Shown: positions 28,701 through 36,062, numbered from the stretch's first letter. The stretch: DNA of 64,000 bases from Hymenobacter sp. J193 (GCF_024700075.1 NZ_JAJONE010000001.1:4425001-4489000), one strand, 5' to 3'. Made by a program: numbers and translations. The notes: generated by a model from the letters alone, not told the origin.

Positions 28701-28898
28701 TTCGAAGTACACCGGGAATATCTGCGTCACCAGGTGGGCATCTTCATCGACGTGCTGCCGGTGGGCCGCCACACGTTCCGCATTGCCCTGCAGCCACGCT
28801 ACCGGGGCCGCTACACCCTCAATCCTGCCAAAGCCGAGCTCATGTATTTCCCCACCCGCTTCGGCCGCTCCGCCAGCAAGCAGGCGCAGATTGATTAA
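22770..28898 (+). CDS. Giant alpha-2-macroglobulin-like surface protein with embedded carboxypeptidase-regulatory and TonB-plug domains
   Basis: 2042 residues from the ATG at 22770, which places a signal peptide (RPLILGLLLLLPIYVSAQQ) at the start. Residues to about 1150 are macroglobulin-like beta domains of the MG2 type. At about 1152-1240 a carboxypeptidase D-regulatory-like domain begins (VVRGQVTDHQTGEGLPGVTV). It runs into a TonB-receptor plug (about 1241-1347: NEVVVTGFG, SRITLRGTRSV, AVAMYGSRAANGVLIITTKN). No beta-barrel follows; instead the alpha-2-macroglobulin domain resumes (DVGWWRPTLVTDARGEAS, about 1375). Its thioester motif is CNEQ (C1589-Q1592), in GYLCNEQAASKL where GCxEQ is usual. 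A helical thioester-domain toroid and a receptor-binding-like end follow. Bacterial macroglobulins trap foreign proteases in the envelope. The plug suggests interaction with TonB-type machinery or a partner barrel. No frameshift is seen. Confidence 0.88.
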   Translation: MLSSLRPLILGLLLLLPIYVSAQQRLATARQQSYLTKVFRLTDAQTRRLYEHSLTAVQDAYFAQPVDSFPTSQPDSLSRSRVAALPAGYYLVAHTEGPELVYWLHARTGRQLTVITNQQDLSVVVQDSLGRLLPDARLLLPRGRPVPFDAATQTYRLAGRTSRSGLLAVTQGGRTTFHVLEQQLPYRAAGRRSLSWRGAYQRVVFGFPLGLLTRPAQKLFRELHYASNISTGPIGLLRSIFNPDVREERQDRRTERRGEKWRAYVVLSKPRYRPTADTLRLKARILHHAGRPYRRPLELYLQADQDRTPRRLALLRPVRPGSYEFELERLDTLQLRADQYVRLRLQQPGKNGEVLAQTSFRLEDYELKNTRYTLRPAEATHRAGTTQALYLRGQDANELNLLDAHVRLSVTPLTVGRFPGRQLFVPDTLWTRAQPLDAAGETRLNLPPSALPAANLRYQVHAEFRNADQERRTQTTQVEYALESGELQLLLRQDSVIARFPGGAPGPARLETTRRDPEKGLVSTLETVQLPLARLVDARATRYQLTTASGRSAVLSLEEDNAGVVLRSDRTADSLYLTVENPRRLPFWYYLYRANDLVRREYTSALNLHLAAPTPEVWYVSLHYFWGGELRTAEYNVALPQHQLTIEAEQPEVVYPGQKVSLRYTVRDGSGRPVSGADLTAYAYTSKFEAASAPRLPDFEPAVVGRVARRRFALGARFENQADEPTRRPLPWGAWRQRLGLDSLRFYQFLYPEYGTFHEYQPAPGGITQVAPFVVDSGRVQPTVAVYVDGHPVYVAAVNGDEPFALVADSGYHIITVRTPTQRISLREVYLRPLHKLILSLDPNHPCRELTVETPGPLSEAERAELARFLVLIDRTSYQEQVLLRQGRRLQVLGAGRPSLPNRPYQSYYRQNELLHVGGPFRPDSVLLRRSDGLWRRFLHEPGYRYTFTRDLLKMRTVSAERHSDLRQAIRFPRLPFADFAYTEADLRPRPATSFYQGPQPEPLLPVPTSTPAGQGRLEVRLPISSTRQYSYPRVLYTLLTQPAKPPFRRLHRQLPTPLNALAPGRYRLALLLADSTVLAPNAEVLIQANGTTYVQLDSLDKLAAGPARQRLLRVLREEIRANIPQASVSVPVMPQAAVERKAAEILVPQPDWYVVRGQVTDHQTGEGLPGVTVLLKGANHGTSTNSDGSFTLAVPPNGSVLRFSFVGFAAVERRVDSQDIQVALKEDANQLNEVVVTGFGTTKVDGKTLTVQSAPLEQALAGKVAGISIVTVPGGGSRITLRGTRSVTGQNEALIIVDGLPYTGKLDDLRPEDIAKTSVLKGESAVAMYGSRAANGVLIITTKNGLNGRPAAGMKDGPALGPDGLPVSGTRDPRLALRRRFSDVGWWRPTLVTDARGEASTQVIIPDDITGWDTFVLASDDHARTGTFTQRLRSFKALMGELAAPRFLLQGDRPQVIGKTLNYLPDTAQVTTSFQVGAGPVRTQQHRVATAVLDTLTFTAPLDADSVAVRFSLTQPNGYQDGELRQLPVLPVGTRERVGSFAVLTAADTTLTFPARPELGPVTVRLESSPLPVVFEEIRHVLGYGYLCNEQAASKLQALLLEQRLREGLDQPFRGGRDVQQLIRHLLRGRHQPEGLWGTWPASPVSAWATLHVMEALQQAEKQGYKVALDKDPLRRYLLTQLDEAFADAAVRQNLRESAPGAFFRSPDDRIRLLQLLHGLGAQPDFPALVQRLEREQRGRQPLDRYLALTNLRQQLGMPYQLDTLRRYRLRSELGGVFFADTLRPGTFYRHLLPDRLGNTLLAYRLLRARGGQEQELLRIRTYLLQQRSFGGHWASTYEAAQILATIGPELVVPASGGLLARTQLSGSLTQEVGQFPFEAKVPATAGPLTLRKQGGLPVYATAYQTFWNPAPAAVATPFTVRTRLAGQEGTRIRLKAGQPTELEATVDVPAEARYVLLEVPIPAGCSYGEKTTGNSFEVHREYLRHQVGIFIDVLPVGRHTFRIALQPRYRGRYTLNPAKAELMYFPTRFGRSASKQAQID

Positions 28899-28919
28899 CG
28901 AAATTGCCGTAATGGTCGT

Positions 28920-29014
28920 GTCATGCTGAGCGGAGTCGAAGCATCTCTACCTCTGGCTAACTAATCAGCACTGCAACGAAGCGGTAGAGATGCTTCGACT
29001 CCGCTCAGCATGAC
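28920..29014. repeat. Intergenic palindromic repeat, family 1 (copy 5)
   Basis: 95-bp nearly perfect hairpin, 22 bp after the macroglobulin gene. Confidence 0.85.
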
Positions 29015-29107
29015 GGTCTGGATGGGAGTAGATACCGGCTAAAAACCGGTTAGCCACGAGAAAACAACATCTTTACGCCCTGCTAGCTGCTTCATCCTTC
29101 CCTGAAA

Positions 29108-30067
29108 ATGGCTGACCTTACAACCCTCGAAACCCAGATCCGGGCGGCCCTGCTGGGCCTGGCCGTGGGCGACGCGCTGGGCGTGCCCGTAGAATTCCAA
29201 AGCCGGGCCGCCCGCCGCCAGGACCCCGTGGTAGCCATGCGCGCCTACGGCACCCACAACCAGCCCGCCGGCACCTGGTCTGATGATGCCTCACTCACGT
29301 TTTGTCTGGCGGAGGCCATTGCCGATGGCTACACGGTGGGCAAGCTGGCGGAGAACTGCTGCCGCTGGTACTACAAAAACCTGTGGACGCCCCACGGCTC
29401 TGTGTTCGATATCGGCATTACTACCCGGGAGGCCATCCAACGCCTGAAAGCCGATGATGACCTGATTCTGGCGGGACGTACCGACGAGTGGAGCAATGGC
29501 AACGGCTCGTTGATGCGCATTCTGCCTCTGGCTTTTTATCAGCCCGCCGCTTCCCTGGCCAGTCGGTTTCAGCTGATTTCCGAAGCCTCCGCCGTGACGC
29601 ACGGCCACATCCGCTCGTTCGTGGCCTGCTGGCTGTACCTGGAAATGGCGCGGCATCTGCTGGCTGGGCAGGCCCCGGCCGCCGCGTACAAATTGCTGTG
29701 TGAGGAAGCCCCAACTCAGCTGCTGGCGCTGAACATTCCCGCCAAAGAGGCCGACCAGTTTGAGCGCATCCTCAGTGGCCGCCTGCCGGATATATACGTG
29801 CTGGCCATCAATAGCTCCGGCTACGTGCTGCACACTCTGGAAGCCGCGCTCTGGTGCCTGCTGCGCTACGACACGTACGCCGAAACCGTGCTGGCCGCCG
29901 TCAACCTCGGCGACGATACCGACACGACCGGCGCCGTGACGGGCGGTTTGGCCGGGCTGTACTATGGAGAAGCCGCAATTCCGCCGGAGTGGCTCCAGGT
30001 GCTGGCCCGCCGCGCCGACATCGAAGACCTGGCCCGTCGTATGGCCGGGGCCGTCAGCGCGGAGTAG
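29108..30067 (+). CDS. ADP-ribosylglycohydrolase family protein
   Basis: 319 residues, all-helical DraG/ARH fold. The two-magnesium site is visible: GLAVGDALGVPVEF (about 17-30), the TWSDDASLTFCLAEA acid cluster (about 57-72) and the C-terminal NLGDDTDTTGAVTGGLAGL (about 264-282). Family members remove ADP-ribose from proteins, small molecules or nucleic acid ends. The substrate here is unknown. It stands 7 kb from the nucleotidyltransferases and 14 kb from pnkp, and ADP-ribosyl hydrolases do occur near RNA-repair genes elsewhere, but that is weak evidence. It converges with the DUF1080 gene with only 3 bp between stops. Confidence 0.92.
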   Translation: MADLTTLETQIRAALLGLAVGDALGVPVEFQSRAARRQDPVVAMRAYGTHNQPAGTWSDDASLTFCLAEAIADGYTVGKLAENCCRWYYKNLWTPHGSVFDIGITTREAIQRLKADDDLILAGRTDEWSNGNGSLMRILPLAFYQPAASLASRFQLISEASAVTHGHIRSFVACWLYLEMARHLLAGQAPAAAYKLLCEEAPTQLLALNIPAKEADQFERILSGRLPDIYVLAINSSGYVLHTLEAALWCLLRYDTYAETVLAAVNLGDDTDTTGAVTGGLAGLYYGEAAIPPEWLQVLARRADIEDLARRMAGAVSAE

Positions 30068-30070
30068 GCG

Positions 30071-30841
30071 CTATTTCAGCTCCTGCACCCAGATGTTGCG
30101 GAAGGAAATGGGCGCGCTTGGGTCGCCGTGGGACTGGAGCTTGATGGGCGCGGCGCCGTGGGGCTCGTACTGGGGCGGGCCGATGTAGCGGGTGGGGCCC
30201 GCCAGGGCCACGTTTTTCTGCACCGCTACCCCGTTGAACTTAACCGTCACGCGAGCAGGGGTGAGCACGGTGCCGTCGGGCTTGAAGGTGGGGGCCAGCC
30301 ACAGCACGTCGTAGGACTGCCACTCGCCGGGCTTGCGCCCAGGGTTGGCCAGCGGGATGCGCTGCTTGTAGATGCTGCCGGCCATGCCGTTCACATAGGT
30401 CGGGTTCTGGTAGGGGTCGAGGATCTGCAGCTCGTAGCCCAGGTCGCCTTTGCCCAGGGAAGCCAGGAACACGCCACTATTGCCGCGCACCTGTCCTTCG
30501 CCGGTAATACCGGCCGGTATTCGCCACTCCAGATGCAAGCGGTAGCTGCCGAAGGTGCGCTGGGTTTCGATGTTGCCTTTCGACTTATCCACGGTCAGCA
30601 CCCCATCGGCCACCGTCCACTGCGCGGGCTGGGTGCGGTCATCCGCCGACACCCACTCGCTCAGGCTCTTGCCGTCGAACAGCACAATGGCGCCGGCTGG
30701 GGGCGGGGTGGTTTTCAGCTTGCCCCGCACCGTTTTCGGGACAGGCTTCCACACTTCGGTGTCTTCCGGCTTGCCGGCTTGCTGAGCGTGGGCCGTCATG
30801 GATAAGCCTAAGAGGGCAGCAGTCAGGAATGGGAATTTCAT
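30071..30841 (-). CDS. DUF1080 protein, putative 3-keto-glycoside hydrolase, exported
   Basis: 256 residues with a cleavable signal peptide (KFPFLTAALLGLSMTAHA). The rest is the DUF1080 concanavalin-like fold: IVLFDGKSLSEWVSADD near 52, FGSYRLHLEWRIPAG near 96, GNSGVFLASLGKGDLGYELQ near 120, and the end QSHGDPSAPISFRNIWVQEL. DUF1080 proteins hydrolyse 3-keto-disaccharides in the periplasm; this has been shown for members from gut Bacteroidota. It is the last gene of the minus-strand cluster that also encodes a GMC dehydrogenase, so it probably cleaves the oxidised product of that enzyme. A family 2 repeat separates it from the gene upstream. Confidence 0.88.
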   Translation of the reverse strand: MKFPFLTAALLGLSMTAHAQQAGKPEDTEVWKPVPKTVRGKLKTTPPPAGAIVLFDGKSLSEWVSADDRTQPAQWTVADGVLTVDKSKGNIETQRTFGSYRLHLEWRIPAGITGEGQVRGNSGVFLASLGKGDLGYELQILDPYQNPTYVNGMAGSIYKQRIPLANPGRKPGEWQSYDVLWLAPTFKPDGTVLTPARVTVKFNGVAVQKNVALAGPTRYIGPPQYEPHGAAPIKLQSHGDPSAPISFRNIWVQELK

Positions 30842-30894
30842 TGGAGTTGGCAGAATATGCAGCGGCTAAGATGGGCACGAAACGTCGTTTTCAC

Positions 30895-30972
30895 TGTCAT
30901 TCCGAGCGAAGTGAGGAATCTGGCTTAGTCTTCAGCAAACAACCCAGATTCCTCACTTCGTTCGGAATGACA
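30895..30972. repeat. Intergenic palindromic repeat, family 2 (copy 1)
   Basis: Hairpin with ends TGTCATTCCGAGCG and complement, arms containing GAGGAATCTGG. A second copy is at 33197. This family differs in sequence from the GTCATGCTGAGC family but shares its size and intergenic placement. Confidence 0.85.
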
Positions 30973-31009
30973 AAAGTCCTTTTGGCACCTTGCAGTCGTT
31001 AGGACAATT

Positions 31010-31900
31010 TCAAACGTCGCAGAGCTGAACGGCCTGGCGCAGGGAAGCCAGCTTATCGGGTTGCTGGGGAATGAACTCCTGGGCCACGTAGCCTTTGAAG
31101 CCGGTGGCGCGGATGGCGCGCATGATGGCGGGGTAGTTCAATTCCTGGGCATCGTTCAGCTCGTGGCGGCCAGGCACGCCAGCGGTGTGGTAGTGGGCAA
31201 TGTAGGGGTGAAACTCGGTGAGGGTGCGGATAACGTCCCCCTCGTTGACTTGCATGTGGTAGATGTCGTAGAGCAGTTTGAAGTGCTCCGAGCCCAGCCG
31301 CTTGGCCAGCTCCACGCCCCAGGCGGTCCGGTCGCACTGGTAGTCTTTATGGTCGATTTTGCTGTTGAGCAGCTCCATCACCAGCACCACGTTGTGCTGC
31401 TCGGCCAGCTTCAGCAGCGGCTTCAGGCCGGTCACGCAGTTCGCCCAGCCCTGCTCGTCGGTCTTGCCCCGGCGGCTGCCGCTAAAGCAGATCAGGTTGC
31501 GGTAGCCGGCTTTGGCTACCTGCGGAATCAGCTCGGCGTACTGCTTTTGCAGGCGGGCGTGAAACTGCGGGTCGTTGAAACCATCGGTGAGGTTGATTTC
31601 CGCCCCATTGCACATGGACGAGTCCAGCCCGTATTTTTTCAGCGTAGGCCAGTCCTGCGGCCCGACCAGGTCAATACCCCGGATACCCATTTCCTTAGCG
31701 GCGGCGCAGAGCTTTTCCAATGACAGATCGGCGAAGCACCAGCGGCACACCGCGTGGCGGATGTTTCCTTTCAGGGCGGCAGGCATGATGGTTGGTTTCG
31801 CAGCCGGCGCGGCGGCCCCGGCCAGGCCGAGGGTGCCCACCGCGGCGGTGCTGGTGAGCAGGCCTTTGAGGGCGGCGCGGCGGTTCCAGGTGGCAGCCAT
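31010..31900 (-). CDS. TIM-barrel hydroxypyruvate isomerase-like protein, exported
   Basis: 296 residues. The N terminus carries an RR motif (NRRAALKGLL) and an Ala-rich stretch, a Tat-type export signal. The body is an AP-endonuclease-2/xylose isomerase-like TIM barrel: VMELLNSKIDHKDYQCDR, LLYDIYHMQVNEGDVIRTL and AHYHTAGVPGRHELND hold the Glu, Asp and His metal ligands. These motifs closely resemble hydroxypyruvate isomerase. The substrate is more likely a keto-sugar given the neighbours. It overlaps functionally with two other TIM-barrel proteins in the cluster. Its start lies 2 bp after the MFS gene stop, so they are cotranscribed. Confidence 0.87.
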   Translation of the reverse strand: MAATWNRRAALKGLLTSTAAVGTLGLAGAAAPAAKPTIMPAALKGNIRHAVCRWCFADLSLEKLCAAAKEMGIRGIDLVGPQDWPTLKKYGLDSSMCNGAEINLTDGFNDPQFHARLQKQYAELIPQVAKAGYRNLICFSGSRRGKTDEQGWANCVTGLKPLLKLAEQHNVVLVMELLNSKIDHKDYQCDRTAWGVELAKRLGSEHFKLLYDIYHMQVNEGDVIRTLTEFHPYIAHYHTAGVPGRHELNDAQELNYPAIMRAIRATGFKGYVAQEFIPQQPDKLASLRQAVQLCDV

Positions 31901-31902
31901 AC

Positions 31903-33159
31903 CTAGCTGGCGTTGGCCAAACGGGCATTGGCATCAACGCCGGCTGCCTCAGTGGAAACAGGTGCGGTGTTGCGCTCCTTGAACAGGAGCAGGAACAGCA
32001 CCAGCACCGCGGCGGCAATACCGGCCGGTATCAGCCAGATCATGCGCCAGTCGTGGGTACCGGCCGAGAGCTGGTAGCTGTCGAAGATGCGGCCCGAAAG
32101 CAGCGTGCCAATCAGCATGCCCACGCCGTAGGTAGCCAGCGTGATGAAGCCCTGAGCCGAGCTTTTGAACTGCTCGCCAGCCAGGTTGTCGGTGTAGATC
32201 TGGCCTGTTACGAAGAAGAAGTCGTAGCAGATGCCGTGTAGCACGATGCCCGCAATCAGCAGCCAGTAGCCGCTTTCCCCGTTGCCGTAGGCGAAGCACA
32301 CGTAGCGCAACACCCAGGCCGCCATGCCAATAGCCAGCATCTTCTTGACGCCCAGCTTGCTGAAAAACAGCGGAATGGCCAGCATAAACAGCAGCTCCGA
32401 TACCTGCCCGAGGCTCTGCACCCCGGCGGCGGCCTTCATGCCCACTTCGTTCAGGAAGGGGTTGGTGAAGCCGTAGTAGAACGCCAGTGGAATGCAGATG
32501 GCAATGGACGCCAGGAAAAATGTGAGGTAGGAGCGGTTTTTCAGCATGCCAATGGCATCGAGTCCCAGCAAGCTGCCCACGGAGCTTGACTGCCCTTTCT
32601 TCACCGGCGGGGTAGCCGGCAGCGTGAAGCTGAATACGCCCAGCAGGGCCGAGGCCCCGGCCGCCATCAGGAAGGTGGACTGGAGGCTGTTGCTTTGCTC
32701 CCAGTTCAGCCTCCCGATGGTGAGGCCGGCCACAATCCAGCCCAGGGTGCCCAGCACCCGGATGGGCGCAAACTCCTTCTGCGGATTCTGCATCTGCCGG
32801 AAGGCAATGGAGTTCACCAGCGCCAGCGTGGGCATGTACAAGATCATGTAGGTGAGGATGCTAGGGTAGAAGCTGCTGAAATCCGGGGCCTGGGAAGCGC
32901 GCCACAGCAACACCGCTCCGGCTAGGTGCAGCACGCCCAGAATCTTCTGGGCCGAGAAAAACCGGTCGGCAATGAGCCCCACGATGAAGGGCGCCACAAT
33001 GGCCCCGATGGACTGGGTAAGAAACGCCACGCCCACCTGTGTGCCCGAGGCCCCCAGGTTGCGCAGCAAGTACGTGCCCAGCGTGACAAACCACGCGCCC
33101 CAGATGAAGAACTCCAGGAACATCATGAAGGACAGTTTTACCCGGATTGAAGAAGTCAT
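31903..33159 (-). CDS. MFS permease, nucleoside:H+ symporter-like
   Basis: 418 residues with twelve hydrophobic segments. The N terminus (KLSFMMFLEFFIWGAWFV) is typical of the NupG/XapB nucleoside symporter family of the major facilitator superfamily. In Bacteroidota these permeases are often found in sugar clusters without SusCD, so the cargo may be a monosaccharide, keto-sugar or nucleoside. It is the only transporter in the cluster and would bring in the product of periplasmic oxidation and cleavage. It is followed directly by the isomerase-like gene. A family 2 repeat lies upstream between it and the cytochrome gene. Confidence 0.88.
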   Translation of the reverse strand: MTSSIRVKLSFMMFLEFFIWGAWFVTLGTYLLRNLGASGTQVGVAFLTQSIGAIVAPFIVGLIADRFFSAQKILGVLHLAGAVLLWRASQAPDFSSFYPSILTYMILYMPTLALVNSIAFRQMQNPQKEFAPIRVLGTLGWIVAGLTIGRLNWEQSNSLQSTFLMAAGASALLGVFSFTLPATPPVKKGQSSSVGSLLGLDAIGMLKNRSYLTFFLASIAICIPLAFYYGFTNPFLNEVGMKAAAGVQSLGQVSELLFMLAIPLFFSKLGVKKMLAIGMAAWVLRYVCFAYGNGESGYWLLIAGIVLHGICYDFFFVTGQIYTDNLAGEQFKSSAQGFITLATYGVGMLIGTLLSGRIFDSYQLSAGTHDWRMIWLIPAGIAAAVLVLFLLLFKERNTAPVSTEAAGVDANARLANAS

Positions 33160-33196
33160 GAGCAGGTGGGAATAGGGGTTGGGGTAGTGTAGCGTT

Positions 33197-33278
33197 TGTC
33201 ATTCCGAGCGTAGCGAGGAATCTGGGTGAAGCCGTTGACACGGATTACTCCAGATTCCTCGCTACGCTCGGAATGACA
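33197..33278. repeat. Intergenic palindromic repeat, family 2 (copy 2)
   Basis: Nearly perfect hairpin, ends TGTCATTCCGAGCG and complement. It ends 7 bp before the stop of the cytochrome gene (which reads leftwards), so it lies right after that gene and inside the minus-strand cluster. Confidence 0.85.
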
Positions 33279-33284
33279 CGGTTT

Positions 33285-33755
33285 TTACTTCAGACTCAGA
33301 ATGTAGCGAGTCATTTCCTCGGCGTCTTTCTGGGAGAGACCGGGGTGGGGCGTCATGGCAATATCACTCCAGTTGCCGCTGCCGCCGGTTATGATTTTCC
33401 CAGCCAGCATGCTCACGTTGGCCTCCGTGGCGGGGTATTTGGCGGCCACATCCTTGTAGGCCGGGCCCAACAGCTTCTCGGCTTCGCGGTGGCAGCTGGC
33501 GCAGTCGGCCGACTGGATGAGCTTGGCCCCGCCGGCCACCGCCCCGCCCGTAGGCGCCGTCCCGATTTTGGTGGCGTTGGTGTCTACCTGAGGCTGGCGG
33601 GCCACGGCGCTGATGTTGGCACCGGTGGCGCTATCGGCGGCCGGCACGGTTTCATCGGCCAAGGTATAGGATTCTTTGGCGGCAGGCTTGTCGGATTCGG
33701 AGCCGCAGGAAGCCAGGCTGGCGCAGAGCGTTAAGAGCAGAAACGCGTTTTTCAT
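33285..33755 (-). CDS. Single-haem cytochrome c lipoprotein
   Basis: 156 residues from the ATG at 33755; the open frame upstream of it overlaps the next gene and is ignored. The signal peptide ends in a lipobox (CASLASCGS). After a linker of about 60 residues comes one class I cytochrome c domain: haem site CASCHREAEKLLGP, distal ligand region AMTPHPGLSQKDAEEM and the closing helix MTRYILSL. It probably accepts electrons from the membrane- or periplasm-located GMC dehydrogenase encoded upstream and passes them to the respiratory chain. This matches the three-part layout (catalytic flavoprotein, small subunit, cytochrome) known for glucoside 3-dehydrogenases. Confidence 0.9.
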   Translation of the reverse strand: MKNAFLLLTLCASLASCGSESDKPAAKESYTLADETVPAADSATGANISAVARQPQVDTNATKIGTAPTGGAVAGGAKLIQSADCASCHREAEKLLGPAYKDVAAKYPATEANVSMLAGKIITGGSGNWSDIAMTPHPGLSQKDAEEMTRYILSLK

Positions 33756-33771
33756 GGGGAAGTCGGAAGAG

Positions 33772-34824
33772 TTAGAAGCCGAGCAGGCTGTTGTTGCGGG
33801 CCGCGTCGATGCCGGAGGCGGCAAAGTCGTCGAATACCTTGTCGGTGACGCGGATGATGTGGTTTTGAATGAAAGGCGCGCCTTCGCGGGCTCCGTCTTC
33901 GGGGTGCTTGAGGGCGCATTCCCACTCCAGCACGGCCCAGCCAGGGTAATCATACTGGGTGAGCTTGCTGAAAATAGCTTTAAAATCCACCTGCCCGTCG
34001 CCGAGGGAGCGGAAGCGGCCAGCGCGGTCGGCCCAGCCCTGGTAGCCCCCGTACACGCCCTGGCGGCCGGTGGGGTTGAACTCCGCATCCTTCACGTGGA
34101 AAGCCCGGATTCGCTCGTGGTAGATGTCGATGTACTCCAGGTAATCCAGGCACTGCAGCACGAAGTGGGAGGGGTCGTAGAGCAGGCAGGCGCGGGGGTG
34201 GTGGTCTACTTTCGCCAGAAATTGTTCGTAGCTCACGCCGTCGTGCAGGTCCTCGCCAGCATGAATTTCGTAGCACACATCCACGCCGCACTCGTCAAAT
34301 ACGTCCAGAATAGGCCGCCAGCGGCGGGCCAGCTCCGTAAAGCCCGTTTCCACGAGACCGGCCGGGCGCTGGGGCCACGGGTACACGTAGGGCCAAAGCA
34401 GCGCCCCGCTGAACGTGGCGTGGGCCGTAAGCCCCAGCCGTTGCGAAGCCTGCGCGGCGTACTTGAGCTGCTGCACGGCCCACTGCTGCCGGGCGGCCGG
34501 GTTGCCGCGCACTTCCTCGGGCGCAAAGCCGTCGAACAGCTGGTCGTACACGGGATTTACCGCCACCAGCTGGCCCTGCAGGTGGGTGGATAGCTCGGTG
34601 ATTTCCAGGCCCGCGGCCTGCACCGTACCGCGCAGCTCGTCGGCGTAGGTCTGGCTCTCGGCGGCCAGCTTCAGGTCGATAAAGCGGCTGTCCAGCGTGG
34701 GCAGCTGCAGGCCTTTGTAGCCCAGACCGGCTGCCCACTCACAAATATTGGCCAGGCTGTTGAAGGGGGCTTGGTCGCCGATGAACTGGGCCAGAAAAAT
34801 GCCGGGTCCTTTGATGGTTTTCAT
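33772..34824 (-). CDS. Sugar phosphate isomerase/epimerase-type TIM-barrel protein
   Basis: 350 residues, no signal peptide, so cytoplasmic. Barrel motifs with likely metal ligands are VCYEIHAGEDLHDG (about 185-200), CLLYDPSHFVLQ (near 220), RAFHVKDAEFNPTG (near 247) and AVLEWECALKHPEDG (near 300). This is the IolE/IolI-like family, which isomerises or epimerises keto-sugars and inososes. It lies between the Gfo/Idh oxidoreductase and the cytochrome gene with 16-62 bp gaps. A role in converting the 3-keto-sugar after uptake is likely. Confidence 0.88.
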   Translation of the reverse strand: MKTIKGPGIFLAQFIGDQAPFNSLANICEWAAGLGYKGLQLPTLDSRFIDLKLAAESQTYADELRGTVQAAGLEITELSTHLQGQLVAVNPVYDQLFDGFAPEEVRGNPAARQQWAVQQLKYAAQASQRLGLTAHATFSGALLWPYVYPWPQRPAGLVETGFTELARRWRPILDVFDECGVDVCYEIHAGEDLHDGVSYEQFLAKVDHHPRACLLYDPSHFVLQCLDYLEYIDIYHERIRAFHVKDAEFNPTGRQGVYGGYQGWADRAGRFRSLGDGQVDFKAIFSKLTQYDYPGWAVLEWECALKHPEDGAREGAPFIQNHIIRVTDKVFDDFAASGIDAARNNSLLGF

Positions 34825-34830
34825 TTTGAG

Positions 34831-34907
34831 AGCTTAGAGCAGAGAACTTAGAGCGTAGGTTTTTTCGATAGAACTGAGTCTGAACTCTAAGTTCTCTGCT
34901 CTAAGCT
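34831..34907. repeat. Perfect 23-bp inverted repeat, family 3
   Basis: Arms 34831-34853 and 34885-34907 are exact reverse complements around a 31-base loop. The right arm supplies the last six codons and stop of the Gfo/Idh gene. It would fold as a strong hairpin in the transcript. No other copy is in the window. Confidence 0.85.
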
Positions 34908-36062
34908 ATCAATAGCCGGAAACTCGGTCCACTTCTGCGCGGAGCGGCCCGAGGCAATGACGTTTTCAATGAAGGCCATGCCCCGCAAGCCGTCCTCGAT
35001 GCCGGGGTAGTCCAGGGCTTCGGGTGGGGCGGGTTGGCCGGTTTGTTCGGCCAGCAAGGTCAGAGCGAAGTTGCGGTAGAGGTTGGCAAAGGCTTCGAGG
35101 TAGCCCTCGGGGTGACCGGCCGGAATGCGGCTGTTGTGGCGGGCGGCGGCGCTGAGGTAGCCCGCTCCCGTGCGCCGGATTTCGGTGGGTCTGTCCAGCC
35201 ACTTCACCAGCAGCGTGTTGGCATCGGCCTGCTGCCAGTCGAGGCCGCCTTTTTCCCCGTAGATGCGCAGGCGCACATTGTTTTCCTCGCCGGCTGCCAC
35301 CTGGGTAGCCACCAGCACCCCGCTGGCCCCGCCGGTTAACCGGAGCAGTACGGCCCCGTCATCATCCAGCTGGCGACCAGGCACTACAATATTGATGTCG
35401 GCGCAGAGTTGGGTGACTTGCAGGCCGCTCACGTATTCGAGCAGGTTGAAGGCGTGCGTGCCGATGTCGCCCATAGAGCCGGCCACGCCGCTGCGGGCGG
35501 GGTCCGTGCGCCAGGAAGCCTGCTTGTTGCTGCCACCTTCCTCAAAGTTGCTTAGCCAGCCCTGGGGGTACTCCACGTACACTTTTCGGATGGCGCCCAG
35601 CTCCCCGGAAGCCACCAGCTGGCGGGCCTCCTTGAGCATGGGGTAGCCCGTGTAGGTGTGCGTAAGGCAGAGCCGGCGGCCGGTGGCTGCAACCACCGAC
35701 CGTAACTCCTTGGCCTCCGCCAGGGAAAAGGTCATCGGCTTATCCAGCACCACATCAAACCCGCTTTCCAAGGCCAGCTTGGCCGGTGCGAAGTGCAAGT
35801 GATTGGGCGTGACGATGCTGATGACCTGCACCCGCTCATCGGCCGGGCGTTGGGCTTCCTGGGTAATGAGCTCCTGGTAGGAGCCATACACCCGGTCCGG
35901 CGCCAGTCCCAGCTCCTGCCCGGTAGCGCGGGAAGTATCAGGGTTGCTGCTGAACGCACCGGCAGTTAGCTCATACAGGCCATCCAGGGCGGCGGCCATG
36001 CGGTGCACCGCCCCGATAAACGCGCCCTGCCCCCCGCCAATCATGCCCAGTCGTAATTTCAT
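34887..36062 (-). CDS. Gfo/Idh/MocA-family oxidoreductase
   Basis: 391 residues. The NAD(P)-binding Rossmann loop is at the very start (LGMIGGGQGAFIGAVH, residues 5-20). The catalytic-site lysine is in FDVVLDKPMTFSL (the EKP motif with Asp instead of Glu), and YVEYPQGWLS and GDIGTHAFNLLEYV with a catalytic-type His follow. Cytoplasmic, no signal. Members oxidise or reduce hydroxyls of sugars and cyclitols, including 3-keto-glucose. The last residues SLEQRT and the stop are encoded by one arm of a perfect inverted repeat, so the original C terminus may have been altered by the repeat. Confidence 0.92.
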   Translation of the reverse strand: MKLRLGMIGGGQGAFIGAVHRMAAALDGLYELTAGAFSSNPDTSRATGQELGLAPDRVYGSYQELITQEAQRPADERVQVISIVTPNHLHFAPAKLALESGFDVVLDKPMTFSLAEAKELRSVVAATGRRLCLTHTYTGYPMLKEARQLVASGELGAIRKVYVEYPQGWLSNFEEGGSNKQASWRTDPARSGVAGSMGDIGTHAFNLLEYVSGLQVTQLCADINIVVPGRQLDDDGAVLLRLTGGASGVLVATQVAAGEENNVRLRIYGEKGGLDWQQADANTLLVKWLDRPTEIRRTGAGYLSAAARHNSRIPAGHPEGYLEAFANLYRNFALTLLAEQTGQPAPPEALDYPGIEDGLRGMAFIENVIASGRSAQKWTEFPAIDSLEQRT

